Below, piece by piece: positions 42,692 through 55,215 of a DNA stretch of 64,000 nucleotides. Each line of letters starts with the position of its first letter. Within the stretch, counting starts at the first letter, position 1. The position numbers were made by a program, and so were the translations under genes. The stretch spans positions 149,153 through 213,152 of the forward strand of contig QKWP01000790.1 of NCBI GenBank assembly GCA_003550325.1, in the 5' to 3' direction. The notes under the pieces were generated by a model. It ran no database searches. It had not been told where the DNA came from and saw only the letters and a program-made list of their open reading frames with translations. The stretch comes from Gigaspora rosea. Lineage: Eukaryota > Glomeromycota > Glomeromycetes > Diversisporales > Gigasporaceae.

Positions 42692-43297
42692 GCATTAGGC
42701 AGTGTTGTACATTTTCGCTGTTCCAGCCTTTTTTTTTGTCATGCTCCAACGTCTCAACGTCCCAGTGTTCCAAGTGTCCCAACTATGTCCCAAATTTTAA
42801 TAATTAATTAATTAATTTAAAAAAATATATGATTATATATTTTTTTTAGATGCTGAACACATTTTTAACAAAATTAAATTAGATTATCTTAATAAAGTTT
42901 TAAGATTTCAATTTATAAAATTGTTCCAAAATGTTCTAACTCATGTCCCAACTGTCCCATATACAACACTAGCCAGTGTTGGCAAAATATGGACATGGAC
43001 AATATGGACCATTAGACATGGACATTTGTGGACTATGTCCATATTCTCCATATTTTTTTATTGGACATAAGACACTTGGTCCAAATAAAATGCATAGGCT
43101 ATATCTCCGAAATATTCTGAATATAAAACAAATTGAAGCTAAAATTTGGGTGAAATCCGGAATATTCCGAAAATTTCAGCAAAGAAAATATATGGACATG
43201 GACACTATTTAGATTAGTCCATGTCCATATTTGTCTATGTCCAAATGAAATTTTTATTGGACATAGTCCAAATGCCAACACTGACACTAGCATTAGG
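42692..43297. mobile_element. hAT-like MITE A (272 bp), interrupted at its right end by MITE B
   Basis: MITE A runs from CAGTGTTGTACAT (42700) to ATACAACACTA (42971). Its 8-bp duplication gcattagg stands at 42692-42699 on the left and, beyond MITE B, at 43290-43297 on the right. Internal GTCCCA and TGTTCC motifs repeat. A diverged relative is at 45576-45861. Confidence 0.82.
42966..43291. mobile_element. hAT-like MITE B (310 bp) inserted at the end of MITE A
   Basis: The element 42974-43283 has ends CAGTGTTGGCA and TGCCAACACTG, with an exact 8-bp duplication acactagc (42966-42973 and 43284-43291). The interior consists largely of ATGGACAT and TTGGACAT repeats facing each other. Confidence 0.88.
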
Positions 43298-45567
43298 TGC
43301 CATTATAGTTTTCTTATATGTTATTATATTTTTTCAAAAAAAACTAAGTTTTTTTATTTTTAATTTATCATAATTTAAATTTATGTCACTAATTATATTA
43401 ATTTCAGAATTTTTATTAAAAAAAAAAAAGTACAAATACAAATTATCAAATAAATATCACAGATCATAATGGTACTAATATTTATTAGATAATATTTTAG
43501 AAGATAGGGTCAAGCCAAATCTTACTTCATATAAAAAATTTTAGCTAATTAAATTTAACTAAATATATTACCTAGAGGTAAGAGTAAGCCTCTATAGTAA
43601 ATAAATATTAGGTAATAAATATTAGTGCCCTAATTTAAAATAAAATATAAAATCTACCTTTAACCTTCTAAAACCTACTTATACTTGTTTAATATAAACT
43701 CTATTCTAAAACTAATCTCTAATCTTAACCCCTAACTAGGGATATTAAGTGGTTCGTTTAGTTCAGTTTTTGTCTAGTCTCATAAAGTTCAAAGAAAAAA
43801 TGAACTGAACTGAAGTTTATAAACTTCAGTTCAATTTTAAAGTTTAAACTTGAGTTCATAAACTTAAAGTATGAACTTGAGGTTAACTTTTGAAGTTCAA
43901 ACTCTAGTTCATGAGTCTAAATTCACTAGAGCTATTATCTGGTAAAAAAATAATTATCCAGGCAGATCAGATATTGTCTAACCTGCCTGGATAATTATTT
44001 CTTACTTAGTCACAATAAATGTTAAAATTATAGTTAGACGAATTAGACGAAACCTTGAAGTTTCACACTAACAAACCTATGTACATATTAACAAATTAAG
44101 ATTGCATCATAACTTGCTGTACAATAGAATCATATGATTTTGCTGTAACTTTGGCTGACAAAATGTCTTCGTACAAAGATTCAACATGCCGTATTACAAA
44201 TTATATTTAATATACTAATAATTTCTTTATTATACGTATTACAATTTTGTTATAATCGGGTTCATATAAACTGAGTTTTCAAACCAGTTTTATAAGCTAA
44301 ATTTATAAACTGGGTATATAACTTAGATTTATAAACTAGATTATAAAACTGGTTCAAGAACTTGTCATTAATTTTTTGAATGATTTAACATTTCTACTCC
44401 TAACCCTAAAACATGTACCCTAGAACAATAGTAAAAGTACAACAACAGGAGTCAATAAAACTTAAACAATGAAAAAACAGCAATAAAACTTCAACAATAC
44501 AAAACTAGCAATGAAATTTTAACAATATAAAATAGCAACAAAAAAACTTAGTAATGGTGATAATATCAAAAAGAACAAAATATTAACAACAAAATTATAG
44601 CTCAATATTTATCAACCACAACTAAAAGCTCTAGTTAAAAAAAGAAAAAAGTATTAGCCAAAAAGTAAAAAAAAAAAACAAGTTTATATTTCCTGATAGA
44701 TTGTTTGATTAATGAAAAGAAAAAGCACCTAAGTATCTAAATAGCAAAGAAACTCTAGTAACAGTGATATTATACCAATGAACAATGAAATTACAACTTT
44801 AAAAATGATGTGAACCTAATTAACTTTTTTAACTGTTACAGTACCTAAAAAAAACTGTTAGTTAATTAAAATGTAAAACATAACAATAAAAAAAAAAGAA
44901 AGAAAACATACAAAACCATCTGACTATCCACCAAAGAAACGTACAAGAATGCTATTTACAATGTTAGAGAAACATATTACTTCAAAAAAATGCTAAAGGA
45001 CTACAAATGACTATTCTACAAAAGACATACAAGACTACTTGCTAAAGAAACTAAAAAATAATCCAATAGCAGCACCAACAATAACACTAGTAATGACAAT
45101 TGAGATGACACCTGTGACAACACTAATGAGGACATCAATGATAGAAAAAAAGAAAAAAATTAGTAAAATAAACAAAAACAAAACAAAGCAAAAAAAATAC
45201 TTATTTGATAATCTATTTCTGTATTTATATTGCAGGTGTTCAAAAAACATTTTTCCTTAATTTTATAAAGTCATAAAATTCTAATAAAAAAAAAAGTTTT
45301 TATTAAATTGTATCAGATATTTATTAAGATATTTTTATTTAAAGTTGTAAAATTTTTATTTTTAATAAAAAGTATGAATAACAAATCTAAAGGATAAATA
45401 ACAAGTTCCAATCAAAATTAATTTTAAAGTTTAAATATAAAATATTCTTAGTAAATATTTTTTTTAAAATATATTAAAACATATTTATTATTAAATAAAT
45501 GTTATAAATTTAAAAATTGGTTTAACAAATTATATTATTAATTGAAAAATTAGGTTTTTCAAAAATA
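43298..45567. other. AT-rich stretch without genes
   Basis: A strong hairpin lies at 43948-44000: AATAATTATCCAGGCAG and its exact inverse, separated by about 17 bases. Repeats of GTTCATAAACTT-type sequence fill 43780-43930, and AACAATAAAAC-type repeats fill 44440-44560. No credible gene; the hydrophobic minus-strand frame at 45035-45250 has no homology I recognise. Confidence 0.45.
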
Positions 45568-45869
45568 GATTATATTAGTATTGTATGCTTTGGCTGTTCA
45601 AAGCCTTTTTTGATCTTGCTTATATCCAAAATATCCAAATGTTCAAGATTGTTCAAAGCTTGTCCAGGCTTTAGTAATTTAAATTTGTCTAAAAATATAT
45701 AATTATATATTTTTTAGGTGCTAAACACATTCTAGTTAAAATTAAAATAGGTTATCTCAATAAATTTTAAGTAATTTTACTTTATTTAATTGTCCAAAAT
45801 TGTTCAAAATTGTCCAAACTACTATCAGTCTACTATCCAAAGTTGTTTTGTAACAATACTGGCTTATAT
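45568..45869. mobile_element. 286-bp hAT-like MITE, diverged relative of MITE A
   Basis: The element 45576-45861 begins TAGTATTGTATGC and ends AACAATACTG. The flanks gattatat and gcttatat match at 7 of 8 positions. It shares the internal order GTTC(A/C)A, AATATATAATTATATATTTTTTA and GCT(A/G)AACACAT with MITE A. Confidence 0.75.
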
Positions 45870-47865
45870 GGCCTTAATATAGATGAAAGTGAAATTTATT
45901 TTTAAATTTTTATAATTTCAAAATAAAATTATAAAATAATTTAAATATTTAAATAATTTTTAATTTAATAAAGTTTAATTTTTATAAGCTAAAATACTAA
46001 TTTTACCAATTTTATATTAACCTTTTCAATAATTTCAACAATTTTTTTTATTAAAAAACAATTTCATCCTATTTATACCTATAGGCATTTTGAATTAATA
46101 TTATCCAATATAGTATATAAATTTATTTGACAAATAATATATTAGATATGGAAATATTAAAATAATTTTGAAATATTCATATAAGTATACTCAAAATAAT
46201 GTACAAAATACAAATTATTTTGTTATTATATATAATACAAGATCTTTAAAAATTAATAGTAAATTTTTAAAATAAATTTTTTTATATACCAAGCCTTGAA
46301 TTTGATATCAATATGGGTATAATTAATAATATTCTATATTAGTGCTCTTAGATCTGAGTTTAGGTTTGGTTTAGTTCAGTCTGGTCCAGTTTTAGACCAA
46401 TACTCAAACTCTAAATTTTACTAAATTTCAAACTCAGACCAAATTCAAACTTAATTATAAGTTTGGTCCAGGTCTGGTCCAAAGCTTGCAAACTGTTTAA
46501 TTAAGTCTGAATATACATATATGTATATTTGGATGCTGAACAAGTTTACTTAGAGTGAGAAGTAAGAATCAATTAGTAAAATTTAAATAATCATACAGTA
46601 GTATTTTGTATAATTTTATTAATAAAATTATTAAAAATATTTTTATATTACTTGAAATGTTACTAACTGATTATAACTTCTTGCACTAAGTAAACTTGTT
46701 CAGAACTAAAAACTACATCAAATTGGTATACTTTGTCTTATTTTTTTAAAATTTGAAGAAAAAATGCTTAATTTTAAAATTTTTATTAAAAATTCAAAAT
46801 TAAACAACTTTGTCTAAACTTTATGAAAAATAAAATATGCTAAAATAATGTTTACTTAGAGCAAAAAGTTAATAGGCTTTATAGAATAATGGTATTTTGT
46901 ATAATTTTAAAAATTCTTTCTAACTTAAAATTTGATTTATGGAACTGCCTTTTTTATTATAATCTTGAATAAGTCATTTAACTCATTTTATTATCTAAAT
47001 CTTCTACAATTTGATTATTATCTACTGTGTATTTTAAAAACACTATTTCTAAATCGATTATTTTTTCTATACAGTACATTAATTAAAACTAAAATTATGT
47101 ATACTATACAAATTTAAAATTTTAATAGTTTATGTTTTTGAAAATTTCAGATAGGGTTTTGGAGGTTTCAGGTAGAGTTTCAGAGTTTCGGGTAGGTTTA
47201 GGATAAGGTTTTGGGTTTCTGGGTTTTGGCAAGGATATTATGCTTGAATATAAGGTATTAGTTGTAAAAACAATTCTTTAAAAGTTCTGACGAATCTGCT
47301 CAAATATGCTTGTTCGGCCTTTCCATCATATAGTTCTGATTGTTCATTCAGAATTTATAAAAATAATATGTAGTATAAAATAATCTTATTTCATTTCTCA
47401 CCCAACTATCATCAACCCAAGAAAATCTTTAAAGATTTGTTATAACAATACGCTCTTATGCTTTGCGATCGAAGAATACTGAACAAGGCACACAGTTTAC
47501 GATGCAAAAGTAAACTTTTTGATGTAATAAATTAGAATGCTTACATTTGCATGGTAAATTTTATGCCAATTAATTACTTCATTTAAATTAGATATTAGTA
47601 GAGAATAAATTCTTCAAATGCGTTAAAAACATAAACGTTAGACAAAAAGGAATAATACAGTAATGTATTTACATTACCGTATATAATTCTATATAGTAGA
47701 ATAAGTCTTGTTCGTTTTAAATCCGCTTAAGTCGTTTATATAAAAATTAAGCGTTTAACCACAATTTGATTGGTTAATATACATATATATTTCATTAGAT
47801 ATAAAAGGATAACCACAAATTTTTTCTCTAATTTTTTATCTGCATAAAAATAAATAAAGCAAGAG
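45870..47865. other. AT-rich stretch upstream of TRM11
   Basis: An inverted pair with ends CTGAACAAGTTTACTTAG (46536) and its inverse (to 46703), matching over about 45 bp, marks a 168-bp MITE without a clear target duplication. Part of the same end recurs near 46850. GGTTTTGGGTTTC-like repeats lie at 47150-47230. The promoter and 5' UTR of TRM11 should lie in the last few hundred bases; no motif decides their position. Confidence 0.5.
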
Positions 47866-50323
47866 ATGAAAAATTTGATTCAATTTGCTCAATGTTTGTG
47901 TATTTTTTACCAAATAAATTTATTTACTTTAGAACAGATTCATCGTAAAGATCATTATTAAAATCCATATTTTATTAGTTCATGAAGAATTTAGACTGCC
48001 AGAACTTGAATCTTTAGCAAAAATCGAAGATGTAAAGCTGAAATATAATAACGAAGAATATAAAAAAAATGTATGTTTCGAAAGTTATTATTTTTTTTTT
48101 TTGTGTTTGTATACTCATCACATTATATGGATAAATAGTGTCCATTTTTGATCGTTAACATTGAAGCCGAGGAAGAAGCTGCAAGGCTTGTTAAACGGGC
48201 TATTTTGATAAAGTGAGTAATTAAATCATAATTTAAAATTTTGCTTCCTTACTAATATATATAAATATATATTGATATAGAAATATTTATGAATTATGGG
48301 GAATGGGTGAAACATATGATGAAGTGCATGCTCAAGTAAAAGCTTGTTCTGAACGATGGGTAATTAAATTAATATTTATTATTTATTCTATGATCTTTAT
48401 AACAATTATAACTTTTACATTACCATACTCAAATAATGATGTTTTATTTATAAATAGTCTTTATATACCCACAAATCATTCAAATTCACGGTATCAGGCT
48501 TTGGATCCACATGTTCGTCAGATTATCAAGTTCGTATAATCAATTCTTTTTCTTATCTTGGATTTGAAGGAGATATCGACTTAAAAAATCCACAAGTACA
48601 ATTTGGTGTATTAGAAGATTATGGACTAGATCCACATGCTGGAATTCCACCGCCAACTCCTTATACTATATATTTTGGGAGATTAGTGAGTTTTATCTAA
48701 ATATTTTGTTCATTTACTAAAAAAAATTTTATGTAATTAAAATCTTTATTTTTTATTGCATAATAGATTGCTTCTGGAAATAGGGATTTGGTTCAGAAAT
48801 ACAATTTAAAGAAAAGAAAATATATCGGAAATACGTCAATGGACGCTGAATTATCATTGATAATGGCTAATCAAGCATTGGTTCGTCTCTTTTTTGTTTA
48901 CCATAATTTTATTCTTCCAATATAAGTAGTTTCTATTCTTTTTTTTTAGGCATCTCCAGGAAAACTGATATACGATCCGTTCGTAGGTACAGGCAGCTTC
49001 CTTTTGACATGTGCACACTTTGGCGCGTTCACTCTAGGATCAGACATTGACGGACGGCAAATTCGTGGTCAAGGTTTTATAAAAATCTTTTATAGATTTC
49101 CATTCATACCTTTCTCATTAATGATTTCATTAATGTCCATTATGATTATTGTGTTTAAATATTGTAGCGGATAAATCTATAAAATCCAACATAGATCAAT
49201 ATAATCTAGGTGACAAAGTCTTGGATACCTTAGTCTTTGATATATGTCATCATCCGTGGCGAGAAAATCTCTGGTTTGATGCAATTGTGACTGATCGTGA
49301 GTGAATAATTTAATTATAATTTATTATAATATTTATGCGATTTAGACTCTCATCTAAAAATTCTTTATCGAGAATAGCGCCGTATGGTGTTAGAGCGGGT
49401 GCCAAAAAACTTGGAAGAAAAGATCCAACAAAACGGCCGCGAGTAATAGATGGTGTACCAGCTCACAAGTACGTTATGAGTATCACATCATCAGCCCCAT
49501 CAACCTAATTTTGTTATTTATCATTTTTTTTTAAAAAAAAGACGCGAAAATTATTATCCGCCAACAAAGCCATACGAAATGTCCGAAGTGCTCATAGATC
49601 TCTTGGAATTCGCTGCACGATTTTTAATAGTTGGCGGTCGTTTAGTATATTGGTTGCCAACTATCGTTGACGAGTGCGTTATTCCTCTTATATTTTATTG
49701 TTAGATATATTATCTGAATGTCTAAAAAAACTAAAATTTTTTTGCTAAAATAGGTATTCGAGTGCAGACATACCTGATCACCCGTGTATGGTTCTGATTT
49801 CTAACAGTGAGCAAAATTTTGGACAATGGAGCAGAAGATTAATTACAATGGAAAAATTTAAAGAGAATATCGAAGGTGAACATGCAAATGTGAACAATGC
49901 AAAAAGTTTAAATAACATGTCACTGTTATTCCAAAAAAAGAAAGAGGGAAAAAGTGATGAAGATGGAAAAGATCTCGAAAAAACAAATGATAATAACACG
50001 AATAAAAAACCTGGACACTACTTATTTCGCGAAAAAGTTTGTCATTTCGTTTTTTATTTAGTCGTATACTTTTTTTTTTGTTTTAACAAATTACAGTATA
50101 TATACTTAATGCCCCTTTTTTTTAATGGAACTTAATTTGAAATTAGTATTTTTCGTTCAAATCCGAAGAAAAAACTAAAAGAGAGCAGACGTGGATAAGA
50201 TTTACGAACAACGACAATGCAAATGACTGTGTTGATAACGTGCAATCATCTTCTACAAAACCACCTACAGAAATTTCACTTTGTGAAAATCAATCAGATT
50301 ATGATGCTAAAGAACCGTCATAA
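47866..50323 (+). CDS. TRM11: tRNA (guanine(10)-N2)-methyltransferase catalytic subunit Trm11, 12 exons
   Basis: Exons: 47866-47893, 47979-48070, 48139-48212, 48281-48359, 48458-48685, 48767-48880, 48950-49073, 49168-49296, 49378-49468, 49542-49673, 49754-50036 and 50147-50323. Eleven GT-AG introns of 68-110 bp, every join in frame, 516 residues. The start is fixed by MKNLIQFAQ followed, across intron 1, by FHEEFRLPELESL, the conserved Trm11 N-terminus. Further landmarks are LEDYGLD and YFGR (residues about 140-167), RKYIGNTSMDAELSLIMAN, the AdoMet-binding DPFVGTGSFLLTCAHFGA (about 214) with GSDID, the catalytic DPPYGVR (289-295, its second codon split by intron 8) and GGRLVYWLP. With Trm112 as partner, the enzyme makes m2G at position 10 of certain tRNAs in the cytoplasm. 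A Lys/Asp/Asn-rich insert (about 390-450) makes it longer than the yeast and human proteins. No lesion is seen. Confidence 0.93.
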
Positions 50324-50963
50324 TAAAATCGATAGTATAATGTTAATAGATTTATTTAAGCTTTACTTACCTAATTTTTATACTACAGTAGTAACCGGGA
50401 ACCGGTATAAGTCTTCGTTATCACATGAAATTTCGTCGATCGGTAAAATGTGATTGGTTTGTGATCACGTGAGCGGACGAACTGTTTACATATGTAGAAA
50501 TAGAAAAGTCCTACGCTTCGCTCCGGACTAATAACAAAACTTTAATAGTGTATGTGATAAGATTTTTTATTTTTTTTCTCTTAATTTTGATGCAAATTGT
50601 TAAAAAGAAGGGCTGTTCTTGGATATACTGTATTAAGAGAATTAGTTATATTTTGACCGATTCTTTCTATGGCGAAATCGATGTCTAGTTAAAGTGTATA
50701 AAGAACAAATTCAAAATAAAGTACTTTACAATTAAACCTTACCACTCTACAAGTATATTATATAAAAATTCTTTTTGTAAGCATACTTATCTTAAAACCA
50801 ATTATTATAAGCACATTCTTTTAAAAACGTCATGTACATAATTATTTTTAATCTTTAAAACTATTATTTAGTGTTTTATTTTAGAACCTCAACATACAAT
50901 AGTTGCTAATATAGTTTACCAGCTTGTATATATATATAAAATTTAATACAATAAAAAATTTTT
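50324..50963. other. Downstream flank of TRM11
   Basis: No second gene is seen. GTCCTACGCTTCGCTCCGGAC at 50499-50519 (quoted by its core CGCTTCGCTCCGG) is the near-complement of the end of the inserted element at 60190 and suggests a remnant of the same element family. Confidence 0.45.
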
Positions 50964-51060
50964 GTACCGGCGTTATTTCGAAATTTGCCCGAATTAAGCG
51001 TAATTTAGGGCAAAATACGAAATTACACCCCTGCGCGTTATTTCGCGAAAATACGGTACA
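50964..51060. repeat. 97-bp inverted-repeat unit, copy 1
   Basis: GTACCGGCGTTATTTCG and the inverse CGAAAATACGGTAC bracket the unit, which contains TTTGCCCGAATTAAGC and GTAATTTAGGGCAAA facing each other. A diverged copy is at about 60330-60430. It is probably a MITE; no target duplication was resolved. Confidence 0.6.
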
Positions 51061-53286
51061 TAGTCTTTTCTTTATATTATGACACAACTATCATATACAT
51101 TAAATCTTCTTATTACTAAAACGACTGTTATTTTATTTTATTTAAAAAAATGTTGTATTACAAAATTTTAAAATTTTTACAAAATCTCAATGTTAAGATA
51201 TATTGTTTGATAGAAGGACGAAATTATGATAATTCTGACTATTGTCATCGGAATAGCAAGTAAATTTTACTGTAGATTATGGTAAAAGTCACGATAATTC
51301 TGATTCAAACTAACTCAACTTCAACTTTAATACTGTACCTTTAAAATCAGATATTTTATTGATTTACATCAGTACCAAATAAATGGGGTATAATTAATTT
51401 TTTTTTTAATATAAACCTTTTTTTTTATTAATTTGATAATTTCTATACACTAAGTAAAAGATACACGAGCAAATTTAATAAAAAAATTTGAGATAATGCC
51501 TCTTTTTCTTGTCCCAACCACCACATAGATGTGTATTTTTTTGGTTGGAAAGATACAATAAGGGTGTTCAGTGCTAATAGTTATAAAAGCTACCTACTAA
51601 ATATTTTATAGTTGGTTCATCTAGTGAATCTACCATGTTTTCAAATAATCTTGCTTTTCCAAGTTTTATTAATTTTGTGAATCTTTATTGGTATAATCGT
51701 TTGATTCATTATAATGCAAATGTCAAAATTTGAATTTTTTAAAATTTTGAAATTTTTGTAAACCTTTTTTTGTAATTCTGGCCGGCACTATGGTAATGCT
51801 GGCCAAAATTATAGTGGCCAAATTTTATGCTTATTAATAAAATTAGATAACTTTAAACCTTTATAACTATAGTTAAACTTAATAAATTAAAAAACAAATA
51901 CTATAACTTTATTCTTAAAGTCTTTCTCTACATTTCTATAGAAAGAAAAATTGTTCTAGCTATACTAGTTATTTTTTTATAACAGTTTAAAAATTATCAA
52001 TTTCACTTGTTGATTTAAGGGTTCCCGCACTGTAGAAAATTTTTTTTATATTAGAGAGAATTTAATAGGTTCAGATTAGAGAAAGGTCAGATTGTGACTA
52101 TATATCTAAAGTTGCTTGATTTAAATTATGTGAAGGGCATTGGAATCAACTAATAATAAAATGCCATAAAAAAAGAGCCAAAAATTTGGCTTAAGAATAT
52201 GAGTATGAGATTTTGTAGCATTTTAAAGCAAAGTTTGTATAGTAGCCAGCCTAATTAAATTAGTATTTATAAATAAAAAAATCTGAATAGTATTGAAATG
52301 AAAAAGCAAACTAAATTGAAATGAAAATTTAGTAAATATGCTAAAATTAAATTGGTTTAATTATCACATTACATCTAATTATTGGTAACTTGATTTAGTA
52401 TACTTGTAAATTTTTTTAAATGCTAATATTCTAAATCAAAAATTATTTAATTGATTAGTTGATCAAGTTTGCAACTAATTGATTTATATTTTATTAGACG
52501 ATTAATTTTTTTTCTGACAATCCTGCTTTTATTATAGGAAATAGTAAAATTTACATAATTTCAGTTACTGGTAATTTACTATTTCAATTATAGGGCTGCT
52601 AACTAAAATTTTCTTCTTTTTTATAAAAACTCACTCAAATACAGAGCTCACAACTTCCTGTATATTCTCTCTGTACTTACTAAATAGTTGCTGTTGACCT
52701 TGTCAAGATTGTCTTTTTCTTTAAATCCTTATCACCTAGCTTTGATAGTAAAATGATTTTACTTAAATCCATCAAAAATAAAAACAAAAATAAAAATAAA
52801 ATGCAAAAAGAAAATAAAAAAAAGAGGGTAAACTATTCAAACTAAATAAAATACCAAATATAATAACAGAAAAAAAAAGAAACAAGATAAGAAAGACAAA
52901 GAAAAAACTAATCTCAAAATACACAAAGCAAAATGTATATAAAAATAAAAATTATATAATACTGTATAGAAACTTTAACAAAGCATTATATGTGCAATGT
53001 CTAGCAAAGAAAAAGAAAAAAAACAAAAACTACTAAAAAATGCCTTATGACAATTTTGTAAGAAATTTTTATGCTTGGTTCAAAACATCTCTAACATGTT
53101 ATTTATTGTTTATATTGCAACTAATGATCCACTTGTGACATTGGCTTCAAACAAGTAGGTGTTCCTAATTTGAAAAGAGTAAATACTGCTGATCTTTTGA
53201 AGGGGATAAACCAGAATACCCTACCCCTTTTGTTGAAATTTCAAAAAAGCCAAAAGAGTGAAGAAGAGTACACCAAGTTGAAAGAG
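51061..53286. other. AT-rich stretch without genes
   Basis: A fragment of the CAGTCAACTC pogo-like MITE (AGATTAGAGAAAGGTC, ending GTGACTATA) is at about 52050-52105. No gene or RNA recognised. Confidence 0.5.
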
Positions 53287-54180
53287 TTAGGGGCTTCCGG
53301 AAATTACATAATATTTTGTTACTAATAAATTTTAAAATTTTATCCCACCCACTACTCTATTAGCCAATCAAATTTTATATTTTTTAAAATTTATTCATAT
53401 GTTTCAATTTATAAAATTGATAATAACTATGCTCTACTGGACCAATTTAGATGATTTAACAACAAAATGTTTGTCTCACTGAGATGATGCTAATAAGTCC
53501 AAATTGTTAAATATAATTACAGGATTCCAAGATCATTCAACTTTTGTATAATTTTAATAGTGATTTTTTAGCTCACTAAATAAATTTCTTTAATATTGAA
53601 TAACTTTTGATCCACTAGCCCGTTTTGGATGATTTAACTACTAAAATGTTTGTTCAGTGAGATGATGCCAACAAGCCCAAAATTGCCAAATTCTAATCAC
53701 AGGATTCCAAGATCAATAAAGATTTTATTGTTTGCTTAACAATACAAATCTTTATTGATCTTGGAATTCTGTAATTAGAATTTAGTGATTTGGGGCTTGT
53801 TAGAATCGTCTCACTAAGACAAACATTTTGGTTGTTAAATCATCCAAAACGAGCCAGTGGATCAAAAGGTATTCAATGTTAAAGAAATTTACTTAGTGAT
53901 TCTAAAAAATCACTATTAAAATTACACTAAAGTTAAACAATCTTGGAACCCTGTGATTAGATTTTAACAATTTTATGCTTGTTAGAATCGTCTTAGTGAG
54001 ACAAACATTTTGGTAGTTAAATCATCTAAATTGGTTCAGTAGAAAAATAGTTATTAATAATTTTATAATTATACTTTTGGCCAGAATTATAAAAATTTGA
54101 TTAGAATTATAATTATAACCTGATATTTTTGTGACTTCACCCACCCACCAAAAAATTACATAATTTCTGGAAGCCCCTTA
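53287..54180. mobile_element. 888-bp Harbinger-like foldback element
   Basis: The element 53290-54177 has ends GGGGCTTCCGGAAATTAC and, inverted, GGGGCTTCCAGAAATTATG, with TTA on each side. Almost the whole element is an imperfect palindrome centred at about 53733. Each arm holds two direct copies of a block of about 190 bp with GATGATTTAAC, AAAATGTTTGT, GAGATGATGC and CAGGATTCCAAGATC, giving an ABB'A' plan. TWA duplication plus GGGGC ends point to PIF/Harbinger. No transposase. Confidence 0.83.
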
Positions 54181-55026
54181 TACTATACAGAATACTATAT
54201 CTAACCAAGTATTTAGATTTGTTTTTATATTCAAAAAGCTGACAAAACTAACTACTATTTCTTTGCTTAGTAGTGTTCCAGACTTTTGCTAAGAGGCCTC
54301 ACTTAGATGGGATGCAGGAATATACTATTAAGTTTTTGTGTCTTATATGGGAAAATACATAACCCACTTTTTTTTAGAATCAGTAGGTCTTTATCAAAAA
54401 TTTAATATTATATCCCACGATATTTGTCATAGTCAACAGATACATTCATTAAATTACTTTCAGTCCTATCAAGTCGCAATTAATAGGCACAAGATACCTA
54501 GACGGACTCATCTAAATTTATTATCCTTATTATACTATATGTTTATCTTCTGAAAGTTTTCCTTGTATTAGATTTTACTAGCATATGAACTGTTACTTTA
54601 AAGTATTTATAAAGCTTCGGTGCGTTTGGTCTTTTCCAGCATTTTTAAAAGCTTTTGAGGACCAAAGTGACACAATGCAAAACGACTATTAGTGATTATT
54701 TTTCACTGAGCGAACAGTGCACAACACACAAAAATAAAATTTTGCGACATTTTTTTTGAATGGTATGTATGTCGCATAGTAGTTATTTAGTTGTTGCAAT
54801 GCAACACATGAGATCCACGTGGAATCCCACGCAAAATGCATGGTTTTTTTTTAAATCCTGTGCAGGATTTTTTAATATGAAATTATCTTGCCTGTATTAA
54901 CATCATTTGGCCTGCATTAACATAAGTGGACCAATTTCTTTTTTTTTTTATGTTCAACGATCTTGCTTCTTTTTATTATTTAAGAAAGGGTAATACAATG
55001 CTGCCACTGATTACTTTTAAAACTCA
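54181..55026. other. Intergenic stretch, nothing recognised
   Basis: No gene or clear repeat. A short inverted pair, ATGCATGG..GCAAAATGCATG-like, lies near 54815-54845. Confidence 0.4.
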
Positions 55027-55215
55027 ATCAAAAAGAAACTCTCCAAGTACTAGGTACCCAAAGCGATCCGCCATAACAACCTTTCGTCTCAAGTCGGAGC
55101 CCGAACTTGCTCGAACTTTGNATCAAAAAAAAACTCTCCAAGTACTAGGTACCCAAAGCGATCCGCCATAACAACCTTTCGTCTCAAGTCGGAGCCCGAA
55201 CTTGCTTGAACTTTT
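55027..55215. repeat. 95-bp direct duplication around an N base
   Basis: The block starting ATCAAAAAGAAACTCTCCAA at 55027 recurs from 55122, immediately after the single N at 55121, and the copies are almost identical. This could be a real tandem duplication or an assembly join where overlapping ends were not merged. Confidence 0.8.

Noticed and set aside
45035-45250. Hydrophobic 71-codon minus-strand frame resembling a small membrane protein
   Set aside because: Hydrophobicity is expected from T-rich codons in this DNA, and the other strand is open over the same span; no family resemblance.
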